Part shown: piece after piece, positions 20,445-28,733 of the stretch | Numbering within the stretch: the stretch's first letter is position 1 | Layout of the letters: every line of letters begins with the position of its first letter | Origin: Actinosynnema pretiosum | GTDB taxonomy: Bacteria > Actinomycetota > Actinomycetes > Mycobacteriales > Pseudonocardiaceae | DNA: 64,000 nucleotides | Assembly (NCBI RefSeq): GCF_024171695.1 | Contig: NZ_JAMTCF010000010.1 | Span: 279,310-343,309 of the forward strand | Direction: 5' to 3' | The notes under the pieces: generated by a model | The model's database searches: none | Told to the model about the DNA's origin: nothing | What the model saw: only the letters and a program-made list of their open reading frames with translations | Made by a program: the position numbers and the translations under genes

Positions 20445-21320
20445 ATGGACCACGAGGACCCGCGCGCCTACCTGCTCGGCCTTGAAGGGCTCACGCTGCT
20501 GAAGGCGTACGCCGGTGAGCACGACCGGGAGTTCACGGAAGCGCGGATCGCCGAGATTCGCGCCCTCCTCGCGGACGGGTCGCTGGACGGCGCGGGCGTC
20601 GAGGTCGAGCGGGTGGACGCGGTCACCGGGTACCGGTTGTGGTCGCCGACCTACGACTCCCCGAACACCGCGTTCGACCTCGACGAGCCCCTGGTCGCCG
20701 GGATCGTGGACGCGCTGCCGCCGGGTGACGCGCTGGACGCCGCGTGCGGCACCGGTCGGCACGCCGTGCGCCTGGCCGGGCTCGGGCACCGGGTCGTCGG
20801 GGTGGACGGCTCGCCCGACATGCTCGCGCGCGCCCGCGCCAGGGTGCCCGGTGGCGTGTTCGCGCGCGGCGACCTGCACCGCCTGCCAGCGCCGGACTCC
20901 TCCACCGACCTGGTGGTGTGCGCGCTGGCGCTGACCCACGTGCCGGACCTGCGCCCGGTGCTGGCCGAGTTCACCAGGGTGCTGCGGCCGGGCGGTCACC
21001 TGGTGCTCTCCGACGTCCACCCGGAGCGAGTGCTGCTCAGCTCGGTGCCGAAGGTCCGCGACGCCGCCGGGCGCCCCGGCAGGCTGTCCGCGCACCGGCA
21101 CCGGGTCGGCGACTACCTGCGCGCCGCGCTCCCCCTCGGCCTGCGCGTGCTGCGCTGCGAGGAGCCGACCGCACCGCCGCGCGTGAGCGGGGAGGCCGCG
21201 GTGGGTCCGTGGCAGGGGTGGCCGTGGTCGTTGGCGGCGCTGGTCCCGGAGGCCGCCGAGGCCGCGCACGCGGGGTCCCCGGCGCTGCTGGTCCGGCACT
21301 TCCGGCACGAAGGCCGGTGA
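20445..21320 (+). CDS. Class I SAM-dependent methyltransferase
   Basis: A 291-residue Rossmann-fold methyltransferase. Motif I is LDAACGTGRHAVRLA (about residue 100), the acidic motif II is VVGVDGSPDMLARAR, and motif III is the ALALTHVPDLRPVLAEFTRVLRPGGHLVLSD region. An N-terminal extension of about 90 residues, with VTGYRLWSPTYDSPN before the Rossmann core, is seen in UbiE/Methyltransf_11 relatives acting on small molecules. The ATG at 20445 is chosen because TAGCGT lies 7 nt before it, consistent with leaderless transcription. Substrate not predictable; it shares no operon with neighbours beyond the next gene 40 bp on. Confidence 0.85.
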   Translation: MDHEDPRAYLLGLEGLTLLKAYAGEHDREFTEARIAEIRALLADGSLDGAGVEVERVDAVTGYRLWSPTYDSPNTAFDLDEPLVAGIVDALPPGDALDAACGTGRHAVRLAGLGHRVVGVDGSPDMLARARARVPGGVFARGDLHRLPAPDSSTDLVVCALALTHVPDLRPVLAEFTRVLRPGGHLVLSDVHPERVLLSSVPKVRDAAGRPGRLSAHRHRVGDYLRAALPLGLRVLRCEEPTAPPRVSGEAAVGPWQGWPWSLAALVPEAAEAAHAGSPALLVRHFRHEGR

Positions 21321-21360
21321 ACCGCCGGGAATTGTCGGACCCGCTGCCTACGATGCCGCC

Positions 21361-22209
21361 GTGACCGACTTCGACGCGTTGCGCACCGACGGCTCCTGGC
21401 GGCTGACCACGACCGGCGACCTGATCACCGGCGCGGTGTTCCGGCTGTCCCCGAACCCGGACCGGCGGGCGCTGGTGGAGGCGCTGGGCGCCGACGCGAC
21501 CGACCCCGAGCAGTGGGAGTCCGCGCTGCTGGAGGCGTTCCTGACCGCCCCGGAGTCGGCGGACCTGACCGCACTGGAGCTGCACCTGACCGACGTGCAC
21601 CACTCGGCGGCCCGCGTGGCGGTGGCGCTGGCCTCCCGCAGGCGCGAGCACCTGGCCGAACTGGTGGTCGAGCACGACTTCGAGCACCTGTACGAGCCCG
21701 TGGTCACCTCGACCGGCCGCCGGTTCGACCCGCAGGACAAGCTGAGCGAGGGGTTCGCCGACGAGAGCGCGGTGGACCTGTGGGCCGCGCTGCCCGCGCT
21801 GCGCACCCTGCGAGTGAGGGGAACCCTGCTGTTCGACGGCCTGGACTCGTCCTCGGTGACCGACCTGCACGTGAGCGGCGCGCCGTTCGTGGACGGGGCG
21901 GTGTACCCCTACCGCGCGCCGAACGTGGTGAGCCTGACGGCGGAGATCGGCATCGACGTGTACGGGTGCGGCTGCCCGGTGGGCCACCTGGAACTGCTGA
22001 CCCCGGAGGGCTACCCGGCGCTGCGGCACCTCGACCTGACCGGGATGGCGCTGGACGCGGACGAGGAGGAGGTGCTGGAGACCCTGGCGGAGCTGCCGCT
22101 GCTGCGGCAGTTGGAGACCCTGGACCTGGACCTGGAGCTGGACGAGGACGTGCCGGAGCACCTGGCACCCGCGTTCGCGCACCTGGAGCGGGGGCCGGGC
22201 GAGGACTGA
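21361..22209 (+). CDS. Leucine-rich-repeat-like protein of unknown function
   Basis: A 282-residue acidic protein. From residue 75 onward it shows spaced leucine motifs of an irregular LRR type (LTALELHLTDVH, LRTLRVRGTLLF, VTDLHVSGAPF, LRHLDLTGMALDADEE, LETLDLDLELDED). The N-terminal 70 residues are of the kind found in bacterial TIGR02996/WGR-associated LRR proteins. Cysteines occur only in CGCPVGH near residue 205. Start: GTG with TACGAT six bases upstream, which implies a leaderless transcript. Such proteins usually serve in protein binding. No function can be assigned. Confidence 0.7.
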   Translation: MTDFDALRTDGSWRLTTTGDLITGAVFRLSPNPDRRALVEALGADATDPEQWESALLEAFLTAPESADLTALELHLTDVHHSAARVAVALASRRREHLAELVVEHDFEHLYEPVVTSTGRRFDPQDKLSEGFADESAVDLWAALPALRTLRVRGTLLFDGLDSSSVTDLHVSGAPFVDGAVYPYRAPNVVSLTAEIGIDVYGCGCPVGHLELLTPEGYPALRHLDLTGMALDADEEEVLETLAELPLLRQLETLDLDLELDEDVPEHLAPAFAHLERGPGED

Positions 22210-22273
22210 CACCCCCTGGCCGGGGGTGGGGCCCGTGCGCAGGGCCCTTTCCCCGCCACGGTTACAGTTCGGC

Positions 22274-22699
22274 GTGAACACCGGGTCGACGGAAGGGCGG
22301 GGGCACGTGCGCGCGCTCTGCGCCGTCCTCCCCACGCCCGTCCTGCTCGTGCTCGGCGCGGTCGGGCCGCTGGACACGGCCACGTCCACCCACGCGCCCG
22401 CGCTGGCCGCCGAGCCGTCGGCGTGGACGCTCCCGTTCGCCGACGTCGTCGCTGTGCTGCTGGCGACCGCGCTGCTCACCGCGCTGGCCGACGTGCTGCT
22501 GCGCGCGGGCGCCGTGGCGCGGGAGGCGCTCGCGCACCGGGTCCGCACGTGGCTGGCGCTGCTCGCGCGGGTGGCGCCGCGCGAGTCCGGCGCGCCCGCC
22601 GCGGCGCCTCGCCGCGAGTTCGTCCCCGCCGCGCTCCGCCAGGTCTTCCTGACCGCGTTCCGCACCCACCGGGGCCCTCCGACCGCCGCACGCGCGTAG
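22274..22699 (+). CDS. Small predicted membrane protein
   Basis: About 141 residues from GTG 22274 (TACAGT lies 5 nt upstream), or 130 residues from GTG 22307, which has a weak GGAAGG site. It contains two hydrophobic stretches: ALCAVLPTPVLLVLGAVG, possibly a signal anchor, and FADVVAVLLATALLTALADV. A basic C-terminal tail follows. I do not recognise the family. It precedes a cadmium-resistance-type transporter by 110 bp on the same strand and might share its transcript. Coding status rests on an uninterrupted frame with third-position GC bias; it could be a minor membrane peptide. Confidence 0.5.
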   Translation: MNTGSTEGRGHVRALCAVLPTPVLLVLGAVGPLDTATSTHAPALAAEPSAWTLPFADVVAVLLATALLTALADVLLRAGAVAREALAHRVRTWLALLARVAPRESGAPAAAPRREFVPAALRQVFLTAFRTHRGPPTAARA

Positions 22700-22809
22700 C
22701 CGAACGCCCGTCGTCCCGGCTCGCACCCGCGCCGCCCACCGCGCCCCGCGCTCGCCGGGAGCGCGCCCCGAACTCCGGTCGGACGACCGCCACGAGGCAG
22801 GAAAACCCC

Positions 22810-23403
22810 ATGGATCCGGCACTGCTGGGCCGCGCCGCCGCGATGTTCGCGGTCACCAACATCGACGACCTGCTGCTGCTCGCGCTCTTCTTCGGCCAGG
22901 CGCGGGGTGATCGGCGGGCCGAGCTGCGCGTGGTCGTCGGCCAGTACCTCGGGTTCGGCGCGATCCTGGCCGTGGCGGTGGTCGGCGCGCTGGGCGCGGG
23001 CCTGCTGCCCGAGGCGGTGATCCCGTACCTGGGGCTGCTGCCGCTGGCGCTGGGGGTGCGCGCGGGCTGGACGGCGTGGCGCGAGCGCGACGCCCACGAG
23101 GACGGGGACGAGGTGGACACTGCGGCGGGCGCGGCGCAGATCGCCGCCGTGACGTTCGCCAACGGCGGCGACAACATCGGCGTCTACGTCCCGGTGTTCG
23201 CGGTGGCGGGCGCGGGCGGGACGGTCGGTTACGCGGTGATCTTCCTGGTCGGGGTGGCGGTGTGGCTGGCGGCGGGCCGGTTCCTGGCGGGCCGCCCCGT
23301 GGTCGCCCGCTTCCTGGCCCGCTGGGGGCACGTGGCGCTTCCGGTGGTGCTGATCGCGATCGGCCTGGTGATCCTGGTGGAGGGCGGCGCGTTCGGGCTG
23401 TGA
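22810..23403 (+). CDS. CadD-family cadmium resistance / LysE-type transporter
   Basis: A 197-residue protein with five or six hydrophobic segments and the two family hallmarks: NIDDLLLLALFFG near residue 16 and its internal-repeat partner FANGGDNIGVYVPVF near residue 117. The acidic Asp pairs in these motifs fit metal binding. CadD-type proteins export cadmium and related divalent cations, or quaternary amines, through the cytoplasmic membrane. The ATG follows GAGGCAGGAAAACCCC. No ArsR/CadC-type repressor is adjacent. It ends 16 bp from the convergent methyltransferase gene. Confidence 0.8.
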   Translation: MDPALLGRAAAMFAVTNIDDLLLLALFFGQARGDRRAELRVVVGQYLGFGAILAVAVVGALGAGLLPEAVIPYLGLLPLALGVRAGWTAWRERDAHEDGDEVDTAAGAAQIAAVTFANGGDNIGVYVPVFAVAGAGGTVGYAVIFLVGVAVWLAAGRFLAGRPVVARFLARWGHVALPVVLIAIGLVILVEGGAFGL

Positions 23404-23419
23404 CCGCTCACCCGTCCGG

Positions 23420-24286
23420 TCACCCGTCGACCACCCGCTCGGCCACGACCAGCAGGTAGTTCACCCGCCCGCCCCGGTAGCCGTCGAGGAACGCGGTCTC
23501 CACGCCGGTGCGCAGGTCGGAGCGGGCGCGCAGCTCCCAGTAGGGGATGGCGCGCGCGGTCAGGTCGGTGACCTCCAGCGGTGCGAGGCCGTGGTCGGCC
23601 AGCGCCCGGAAGTAGGCGCTGCGCCGGTGGATGCGGCAGTCGTAGTGCCGGTCGATGGCCTCGCCCTCCGGCGCGCGCCCGGTGACCGCGTCGTTGTGGC
23701 AGCCGGTGACCAGCGCGTACCGCCCGCCGGGCCGCAGCAGCCGGGCGAACTCGGCGAACGCCTCGTCCAGGTCCACGTACATGGTGCTCTCGTTGGTGAT
23801 CAGCCGGTCGAACGCGCCGTCCGCGAACGGCGTCGCGACCATGTTGGCGCGGTGGAACCGCACCCGGTCGGCGCACCCGCGCCGCCGCGCCAGGTCCGAG
23901 GCGAACTCGACGTGGTGGGAGCAGAAGTTGACGCCGTCGACCGCGCACCCGAACCGGTCGTGCGCCATGAACGAGGTCCCGCCCCGGCCCGATCCCGCGT
24001 CCAGGACCCTGGCGCTCGCGGGGACCTCGCCCAGCGCGGACAGCACCAGGTCGGCCTGGGCGCTCTCCATCCGGTGCAGCTCCCGCGCGATCCGCCCCTG
24101 GAGCTCGTGCGGCGGACCGGTGAGCGCGTCGGGGTCGGGGGCGTCGACGCCGTAGTGGTGGTGGTAGAGGCCGTCGTCCGCGCCGAGCAGCAGGTTGACC
24201 GGGTCGTCCCGCTTGCCCTCCCAGTGGGCGTTGGTCTTGCGCTCGTAGTCGGTGCGCACGACGCTCCCGGTCGGGGAACTCGGCAC
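23420..24286 (-). CDS. Geranyl diphosphate 2-C-methyltransferase-family SAM methyltransferase
   Basis: A 288-residue protein from GTG 24286, preceded by AGGAGG at 4 nt, which matches the family length of about 290. Strong family features are DDPVNLLLGADDGLYHHHYG near the N-terminus, the SAM motif VLDAGSGRGGTSFMAHDRFG, ITNESTMYVDLDEAFAEF and AIPYWELRARS near the C-terminus. These mirror GPP methyltransferases that put the extra methyl on geranyl diphosphate for 2-methylisoborneol. The usual neighbour, a 2-methylisoborneol synthase terpene cyclase, is not in the window. It may therefore serve a remote cyclase or methylate another prenyl diphosphate. Confidence 0.8.
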   Translation of the reverse strand: MPSSPTGSVVRTDYERKTNAHWEGKRDDPVNLLLGADDGLYHHHYGVDAPDPDALTGPPHELQGRIARELHRMESAQADLVLSALGEVPASARVLDAGSGRGGTSFMAHDRFGCAVDGVNFCSHHVEFASDLARRRGCADRVRFHRANMVATPFADGAFDRLITNESTMYVDLDEAFAEFARLLRPGGRYALVTGCHNDAVTGRAPEGEAIDRHYDCRIHRRSAYFRALADHGLAPLEVTDLTARAIPYWELRARSDLRTGVETAFLDGYRGGRVNYLLVVAERVVDG

Positions 24287-24558
24287 GGCGCCTCCTCGGG
24301 TGGACGGGGGTGGACCGCCACCAGCGTCGAGCACCGAGGGGCGCGGGGCAGGCGCGCTCACCCGCGTGCCCGCCGCGAACCACCCGCCGGGCAGCGCCGG
24401 GGACCACTCAGCCGCGTCCTCCTTCGGCCGCACGGGTGATCGCCGGGACACCGGGGGGCGAACACCGCAGTCCGGTCCACTGTGGACGCTTCGGGAAAGC
24501 CGCCGAAAGACCTGCGGCTGTTCACCGGGCGATCACCGGAGGCCGGGAGCATGGGGGC
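24287..24558. promoter_or_regulatory. Divergent intergenic region
   Basis: This 272-bp region separates the divergent methyltransferase and DUF998 genes and should hold both promoters. A 13-bp dyad, GTCCAC-T-GTGGAC, lies at 24475-24487. No clear -10/-35 pair stands out. Confidence 0.4.
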
Positions 24559-25167
24559 ATGGCTCCCGCTCAGCTCAGACCCGGTGTCGTCCTGCCGCTG
24601 ACCGGCGGGGCCTCGATCCTGCTGCTGCTGTCCGCGCTGGGTCCCGGCGACCCGGTCGCGGACGTGATCAGCGATTACGCCCTGCACCCGTCGAGCGCGC
24701 CGTGGTTCGCGCTGTGCGTGCTGCTGCTCGCCGTCGGCGGCACGGCCGCGCTCACCGGGCTGCCGCGCTCGTGGGCGTTCCGGGCGTGGCAGGGCGGGGC
24801 GGTGCTGTGCGTGGTGTTCCCGTCGAACGCGGACGGCGAGTCGACCTTCTCCGGCGACGTGCACCGCCTGGCGGGCGGGGCGCTGCTGTCCTGCCTGCCG
24901 GTGGTGGGGTGGAAGGTGGCGCGGTGGGCGGGGGCGACCGGGCACGCGCGGACGGTGGTGCGGCTGTCGCTGCTGGTGCTGGTGACGGCCGTGCTGTTCG
25001 GCGTGAGCCATTTGACCGTCTCCCCGCTGGGCGTGGCGCGGGGGTTGCTGGAGCGGATCACCGTGTTCGCCCAGGCGGGATTGCTGCTGGCGATCGCCGC
25101 GACACCTCGGCTCGTCCCGGAAAGCACCGACAAACGAGACGTCGCAGTCCTCCCACCTCCTGTTTGA
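24559..25167 (+). CDS. DUF998-family integral membrane protein
   Basis: A 202-residue protein with six predicted membrane segments. It begins PLTGGASILLLLSALGPGDPVADVISDYAL and has the conserved region DGESTFSGDVHRLAGGALLSCLPV, matching the DUF998 pattern of a polar D/H pair at a helix edge. The ATG at 24559 is preceded by GGAGGCCGGGAGC at some distance. Function unknown in the family. The gene stands alone between a divergent methyltransferase and the M48 protease pair. Confidence 0.7.
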   Translation: MAPAQLRPGVVLPLTGGASILLLLSALGPGDPVADVISDYALHPSSAPWFALCVLLLAVGGTAALTGLPRSWAFRAWQGGAVLCVVFPSNADGESTFSGDVHRLAGGALLSCLPVVGWKVARWAGATGHARTVVRLSLLVLVTAVLFGVSHLTVSPLGVARGLLERITVFAQAGLLLAIAATPRLVPESTDKRDVAVLPPPV

Positions 25168-25239
25168 CGGCGTTTGCGCGCGCATGCCGGTTCCCTCCCT
25201 AAGTTTTTCCCCGCACGCGAAAAGCGCTACCGTCCCGCA

Positions 25240-25782
25240 GTGGAAATGACCGGAGAGGAATTCCACGCCTGGGCGGATACATTATTTCTCGATAATTCGA
25301 GTGCCCTGTGGACGAGCGCGAAAGGGGCGGGGCGGATGGCGGATTTGCTGTCGGCGGAGGCGGTCGGTGTGGCGCGGGCCGTGGTGGCGCGGTGGCACGC
25401 GGGTGAGCTGGAGGCGTTCGAGGACCTGGTGGAGGCGTACCGGGCCGACCCGGACGCGACCGTGCGCGGGGTGCGGCTGGACGCGCCCGTGGGGATGGGG
25501 ATCGAGCTGGCGGCGGTGACGCCGTGGGTGCTGGCGGCGGTGAGCGCGGCGGGCGGGGTGCTCGTGGAGAAGGCCGCCGAGGACGCCTGGTCGGCGGGTC
25601 GGCGGTGGCTGGCGCGGGTGTGGGAGCGGGGCGGGAGGCCTGCGGCCGAGGAGGCCGAGCAGGCGACGGTCGTGATCACCGTGCACCTGACCGGTCTGGG
25701 CGCGTCCGAGCCGCTCGCCCGCGCGGTGGCCGAGCAGGTCGTGCGGGAGTTAGGGGGCCGCGATGACGCTCCCGCCGCGTGA
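25240..25782 (+). CDS. Uncharacterised protein coupled to M48-type membrane protease
   Basis: About 180 residues from GTG 25240; TACCGT stands exactly 6 nt before it with a T-rich stretch 17 bp further upstream (25204-25208), so the mRNA is probably leaderless. An N-terminal acidic/aromatic segment (MTGEEFHAWADTLFLDN) is followed by Ala-rich helices, a hydrophobic stretch PWVLAAVSAAGGVLV that may be amphipathic or membrane-touching, and a C-terminal beta-like segment TVVITVHLTGLG. The first 25 codons are conspicuously AT-rich for this genome. Two TTA codons are in frame (25282-25284 and 25750-25752), a sign of acquisition or bldA control. It overlaps the protease gene by 20 bp, so the two are co-translated. 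Family not recognised. Confidence 0.65.
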   Translation: MEMTGEEFHAWADTLFLDNSSALWTSAKGAGRMADLLSAEAVGVARAVVARWHAGELEAFEDLVEAYRADPDATVRGVRLDAPVGMGIELAAVTPWVLAAVSAAGGVLVEKAAEDAWSAGRRWLARVWERGGRPAAEEAEQATVVITVHLTGLGASEPLARAVAEQVVRELGGRDDAPAA

Positions 25783-27661
25783 GGGCGCCCCGCGCGCCAG
25801 GTACGCGCTGCTGGTGACGGTCCTGCTCACGGCGGCGGTGTACTCGGGCAGCCTGATCTTCTACTCGGCGCTCGGGGGGTGGTACTTCGAGGCGCTGAAG
25901 CCTTGCATGGACGCAGGGCTCGGCCTGTCTGACTTCGACCAGGCAGTTGCTTTCCAGCGCTGCGAAAAACCCTACGACCAGGCGCGGACAGCGTTCGCCT
26001 GCCTGTTCGGCCTGCTCGCGGCCGTCCTCGGGTGGGCGTTGCTGCGGCGCTTGCCCGCGCGGTTGCACCGGCGGGCCAGGATCACCCGCGCGGCCGGGGA
26101 GCGCTGGCAGGAGGAGGCCGCCAAGGCGGTGAGGTCGATGGGGGGCCAGGTCGTCCCTGTGGTGGAGTTCGGGTCCGCGTGCCGGGAGGCGTTCACCGTC
26201 CGGGCAGGCGGCCGGGTGCGGATCGTGCTGCCCTACGGTGTGCTCGCGCTGCCCAAGCCGGAGGCGTCCGCGCTGCTGCGACACGAGTGCGCGCACGTGG
26301 CCGCCGATGATGTCGACCGGGTGTGGCTGACCAGGGCCGTGTGGTGGGCGACCCCGGTGGTGCTGGCGCTGCCACTGCCGTGGCTGAAGTTGGAAAAACC
26401 GTTCACGCTCGACTACGCGATCCGCGCGGCGCTACTGCTGGCGCTGGTGCAGGTGGTATCGCGCAGCGTGCTGCGCTCGCGCGAGCACGCAGCCGACCTG
26501 CTGTCCACCCGCGATTCCACCACCGGTCTGGACGCGCTACTCCGCCGGGGTGTGGCCCCGCCCCGGTCCTGGTTGCGCTCGCTGGCTGCGTTGCACCCGT
26601 CGTTCCTGCATCGGCTGGACGTGCTGGCGCGTGGTGGGGTCGAGCGTCACACCCGCGCGGTGGAGGGATTCGCCTTCGGCGCGCTGGTCGGGCTCGCCCA
26701 GCCAGTGCTGTCGTTCTTCATCCAGTCCGCCCTGTCCCAGGAGACCGGGCTCCGGATGACCACGCTGGCGCTCTCCGTGGTGCCCGGCGTGCTGCTGGGG
26801 TACGCCTGGGGCCCTGCGGTGTGGCGCTCCCGCACGGCCGCCGACCTGAGACCGGGCTTGGAGCGTGTCGCGAGCGCACTGGGCCTGCCGCTGGGGGTCG
26901 TGGTGGGCCTGGCGCTGTCGCTGGTCGGCACGGGCAGTGCTCTGCTCACGTCGGTGACCGCTTGGACATGGAGCTTCGCTGTCGTCGCGCTGGTCGGCGC
27001 CACCGCGCTGTGCGAGGGCATCGCTGCTCTGTGGCACCAGCACCGGCCAGGCGCCTCGCCCCGGTGGGACGGCGCGATCGCGGCGCTGCTGTTCACCGGC
27101 GCGGTCGAAGCGATCTTCTCGTTCCGGCCCACAATGCAGGTCGCTGGGCTGGCAGGGGTCTGGCTGTCGATGACCACCGCGCCGTTCCTGGCGCTGCTGG
27201 CGGGCAACCTGGTCGTCGCGGCGCTGGCCTGGCGGGTGGCGGCGGGCAGGAGGGTGAGGGTGCTGCTGCCCACCGTGGTGGTCACGGCACTCGCCTCGGT
27301 GTCCCGCTTGGTCTCGGCTGGCGCGGTCACCCCGGAAAACGCTGTGGAGCACTTCGAGGTGAACGGCGTTGTGGCCGTGGGTGCCGGGTTGGTGGTGTTC
27401 CTGGCGCACGCTGTGGCGAGCGGGCGGGCCGGGATCGCCGAGGGGGTCGCGGGCGCGTGGGTGGCGACGCCGGTGACCGCGCTGGCGCTCACCCTGGAGT
27501 TCGGCCAACCGCAGCACGTCCTGTGGTTCGCGCTGGAACAGGCTGCGGCGTACCTGGCACTCCTGCTGCTGCTCACGGCCGTCGTCGCCGCCGCGCTGGT
27601 CGCCTTCCGCGACAGGGCGCCGACCGCGCCGGAGCCCGTGGCCGCGCGGAGCCGGACGTAA
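25763..27661 (+). CDS. M48-type membrane zinc metalloprotease with polytopic C-terminal domain
   Basis: A 632-residue protein. The N-terminus has membrane segments around residues 17-38 and 75-95. Next comes a peptidase domain with the zinc site RHECAHVAADDVDR (HExxH near residue 174) and the third-ligand-like Glu in SREHAADLLS near residue 239, as in M48/HtpX and BlaR1-type M56 proteases. The remaining 350 residues form about eight further membrane helices, longer than ordinary HtpX (about 290 residues). It is co-translated with the 180-residue protein upstream. Role inferred: regulated intramembrane or membrane-quality-control proteolysis, possibly with the upstream protein as adaptor or substrate. 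Confidence 0.8.
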   Translation: MTLPPREGAPRARYALLVTVLLTAAVYSGSLIFYSALGGWYFEALKPCMDAGLGLSDFDQAVAFQRCEKPYDQARTAFACLFGLLAAVLGWALLRRLPARLHRRARITRAAGERWQEEAAKAVRSMGGQVVPVVEFGSACREAFTVRAGGRVRIVLPYGVLALPKPEASALLRHECAHVAADDVDRVWLTRAVWWATPVVLALPLPWLKLEKPFTLDYAIRAALLLALVQVVSRSVLRSREHAADLLSTRDSTTGLDALLRRGVAPPRSWLRSLAALHPSFLHRLDVLARGGVERHTRAVEGFAFGALVGLAQPVLSFFIQSALSQETGLRMTTLALSVVPGVLLGYAWGPAVWRSRTAADLRPGLERVASALGLPLGVVVGLALSLVGTGSALLTSVTAWTWSFAVVALVGATALCEGIAALWHQHRPGASPRWDGAIAALLFTGAVEAIFSFRPTMQVAGLAGVWLSMTTAPFLALLAGNLVVAALAWRVAAGRRVRVLLPTVVVTALASVSRLVSAGAVTPENAVEHFEVNGVVAVGAGLVVFLAHAVASGRAGIAEGVAGAWVATPVTALALTLEFGQPQHVLWFALEQAAAYLALLLLLTAVVAAALVAFRDRAPTAPEPVAARSRT

Positions 27662-27702
27662 CCTCCGAGCACCGCCGCCGACGACGACGCAGGAGGAGCA
27701 GC

Positions 27703-28155
27703 GTGAGCGTTGAGCCCGAGGAGACCTGGCAGGAGCGCAACACCAGGGTCATCGCGGAGTTCCGGGCGAACGAGGGCCGGGTCGGCGGGATCTTCGCGGG
27801 CGCGCCGATGGTGCTGCTGCGCCACCGGGGCCGCAAGAGCGGGCGCGAGCTGATCGCCCCGCTGGTGTGCCTGCCGCACGAGGACGACCCGGACGTGGTG
27901 CACGTGTTCGCCTCCGCGGGCGGCGCGCCGGAGCACCCGTCCTGGTACTCCAACCTCATCGCGGCGGGCGCCGCCGTGGTCGAGCGCGGGGTGGAGGTCT
28001 TCCCCGTGGCCGTGCGGGAGCTGACCGGGGCGGAGCGGGACCGGGTGTACGGCGAGCAGGTGCGGCGGTACCCCGGTTTCGGCGACTACGAGCGCAGGAC
28101 CGAGGGCGTCCGGGTCATCCCGGTGCTGGAGCTGCGCAGGACGGCCGAGGGGTGA
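27703..28155 (+). CDS. Deazaflavin (F420)-dependent nitroreductase-family protein
   Basis: A 150-residue protein from GTG 27703, with AGGAGG 6 nt upstream. It has the compact split-barrel pattern of the DDN/Rv3547 family: MVLLRHRGRKSGRELIAPLVCLP, then PSWYSNLIAAGAAVVERG and a C-terminal GFGDYERRTEGVRVIPVLEL. Members bind coenzyme F420 and reduce quinones or nitro compounds near the membrane. The GRKSGRE segment is the usual phosphate-binding part. The stop overlaps the next GTG. Substrate unknown. Confidence 0.88.
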   Translation: MSVEPEETWQERNTRVIAEFRANEGRVGGIFAGAPMVLLRHRGRKSGRELIAPLVCLPHEDDPDVVHVFASAGGAPEHPSWYSNLIAAGAAVVERGVEVFPVAVRELTGAERDRVYGEQVRRYPGFGDYERRTEGVRVIPVLELRRTAEG

Positions 28156-28613
28156 TCACCGACCCGGTCCTGCTGCGCGTCGCCGAGGCCGCCCAGCTCA
28201 ACCACGGGCAGGGGCGGCGCGCGGACGCCCGCGTGCTGCTCGACCGGCTGTGGGCGGAGATCGGCGGCGAGCGGGGCGACCCGCTGCACGTGTGCGTGCT
28301 CGCGCACACCATGGCCGACGTCCACGACGACGTGCGCGAGGAGCTGCGCTGGGACGAGCGGGCGCTCGCGGCGGCCGACCTGCTGGGCGACGAGCGGACC
28401 GCGAGCGCGGGCGTGGCGCTGCCGGTGGCGGCCCTGCGCCCGTCGCTGCACCTGAACCTGGCCGACTGCCACCGCAAGCTCGGCGACCTCGAACGCGCCC
28501 GCGAACACCTCGAACGCGCCCGAGAGCACGTCGACCTGCTCGGCGACGACGACTACGGGAGGGTGATCCGCGACGGCCTCGCCCGGTTGGCGGAGCGGCT
28601 CGCCGCCGGGTGA
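28152..28613 (+). CDS. TPR-like helical protein
   Basis: A 153-residue, mostly helical protein starting at a GTG that overlaps the previous stop. Repeating helix pairs are visible (LLRVAEAAQLNHGQGRRADA, HTMADVHDDVREELRWDERAL, SLHLNLADCHRKLGDLERAR, EHLERAREHVDLLG). The last two units fit tetratricopeptide repeats with the LxxCxxKLGD and AREHLERA spacing. No catalytic motif. Probably a protein-protein interaction module; homologues often stand alone in actinomycetes. Linked only by the 4-bp overlap to the nitroreductase-family gene. Confidence 0.7.
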   Translation: MITDPVLLRVAEAAQLNHGQGRRADARVLLDRLWAEIGGERGDPLHVCVLAHTMADVHDDVREELRWDERALAAADLLGDERTASAGVALPVAALRPSLHLNLADCHRKLGDLERAREHLERAREHVDLLGDDDYGRVIRDGLARLAERLAAG

Positions 28614-28733
28614 GCGGTCACCGGGACCGCACCCCCTTGTCCACCCGTTGGCGGTCCGATCACACACCCCGGCCGCGTTACCGTCGGGGCGCTCGCCCCC
28701 GGCAAGTCCCCTCCTGCTGGAAGGACGCCCACC

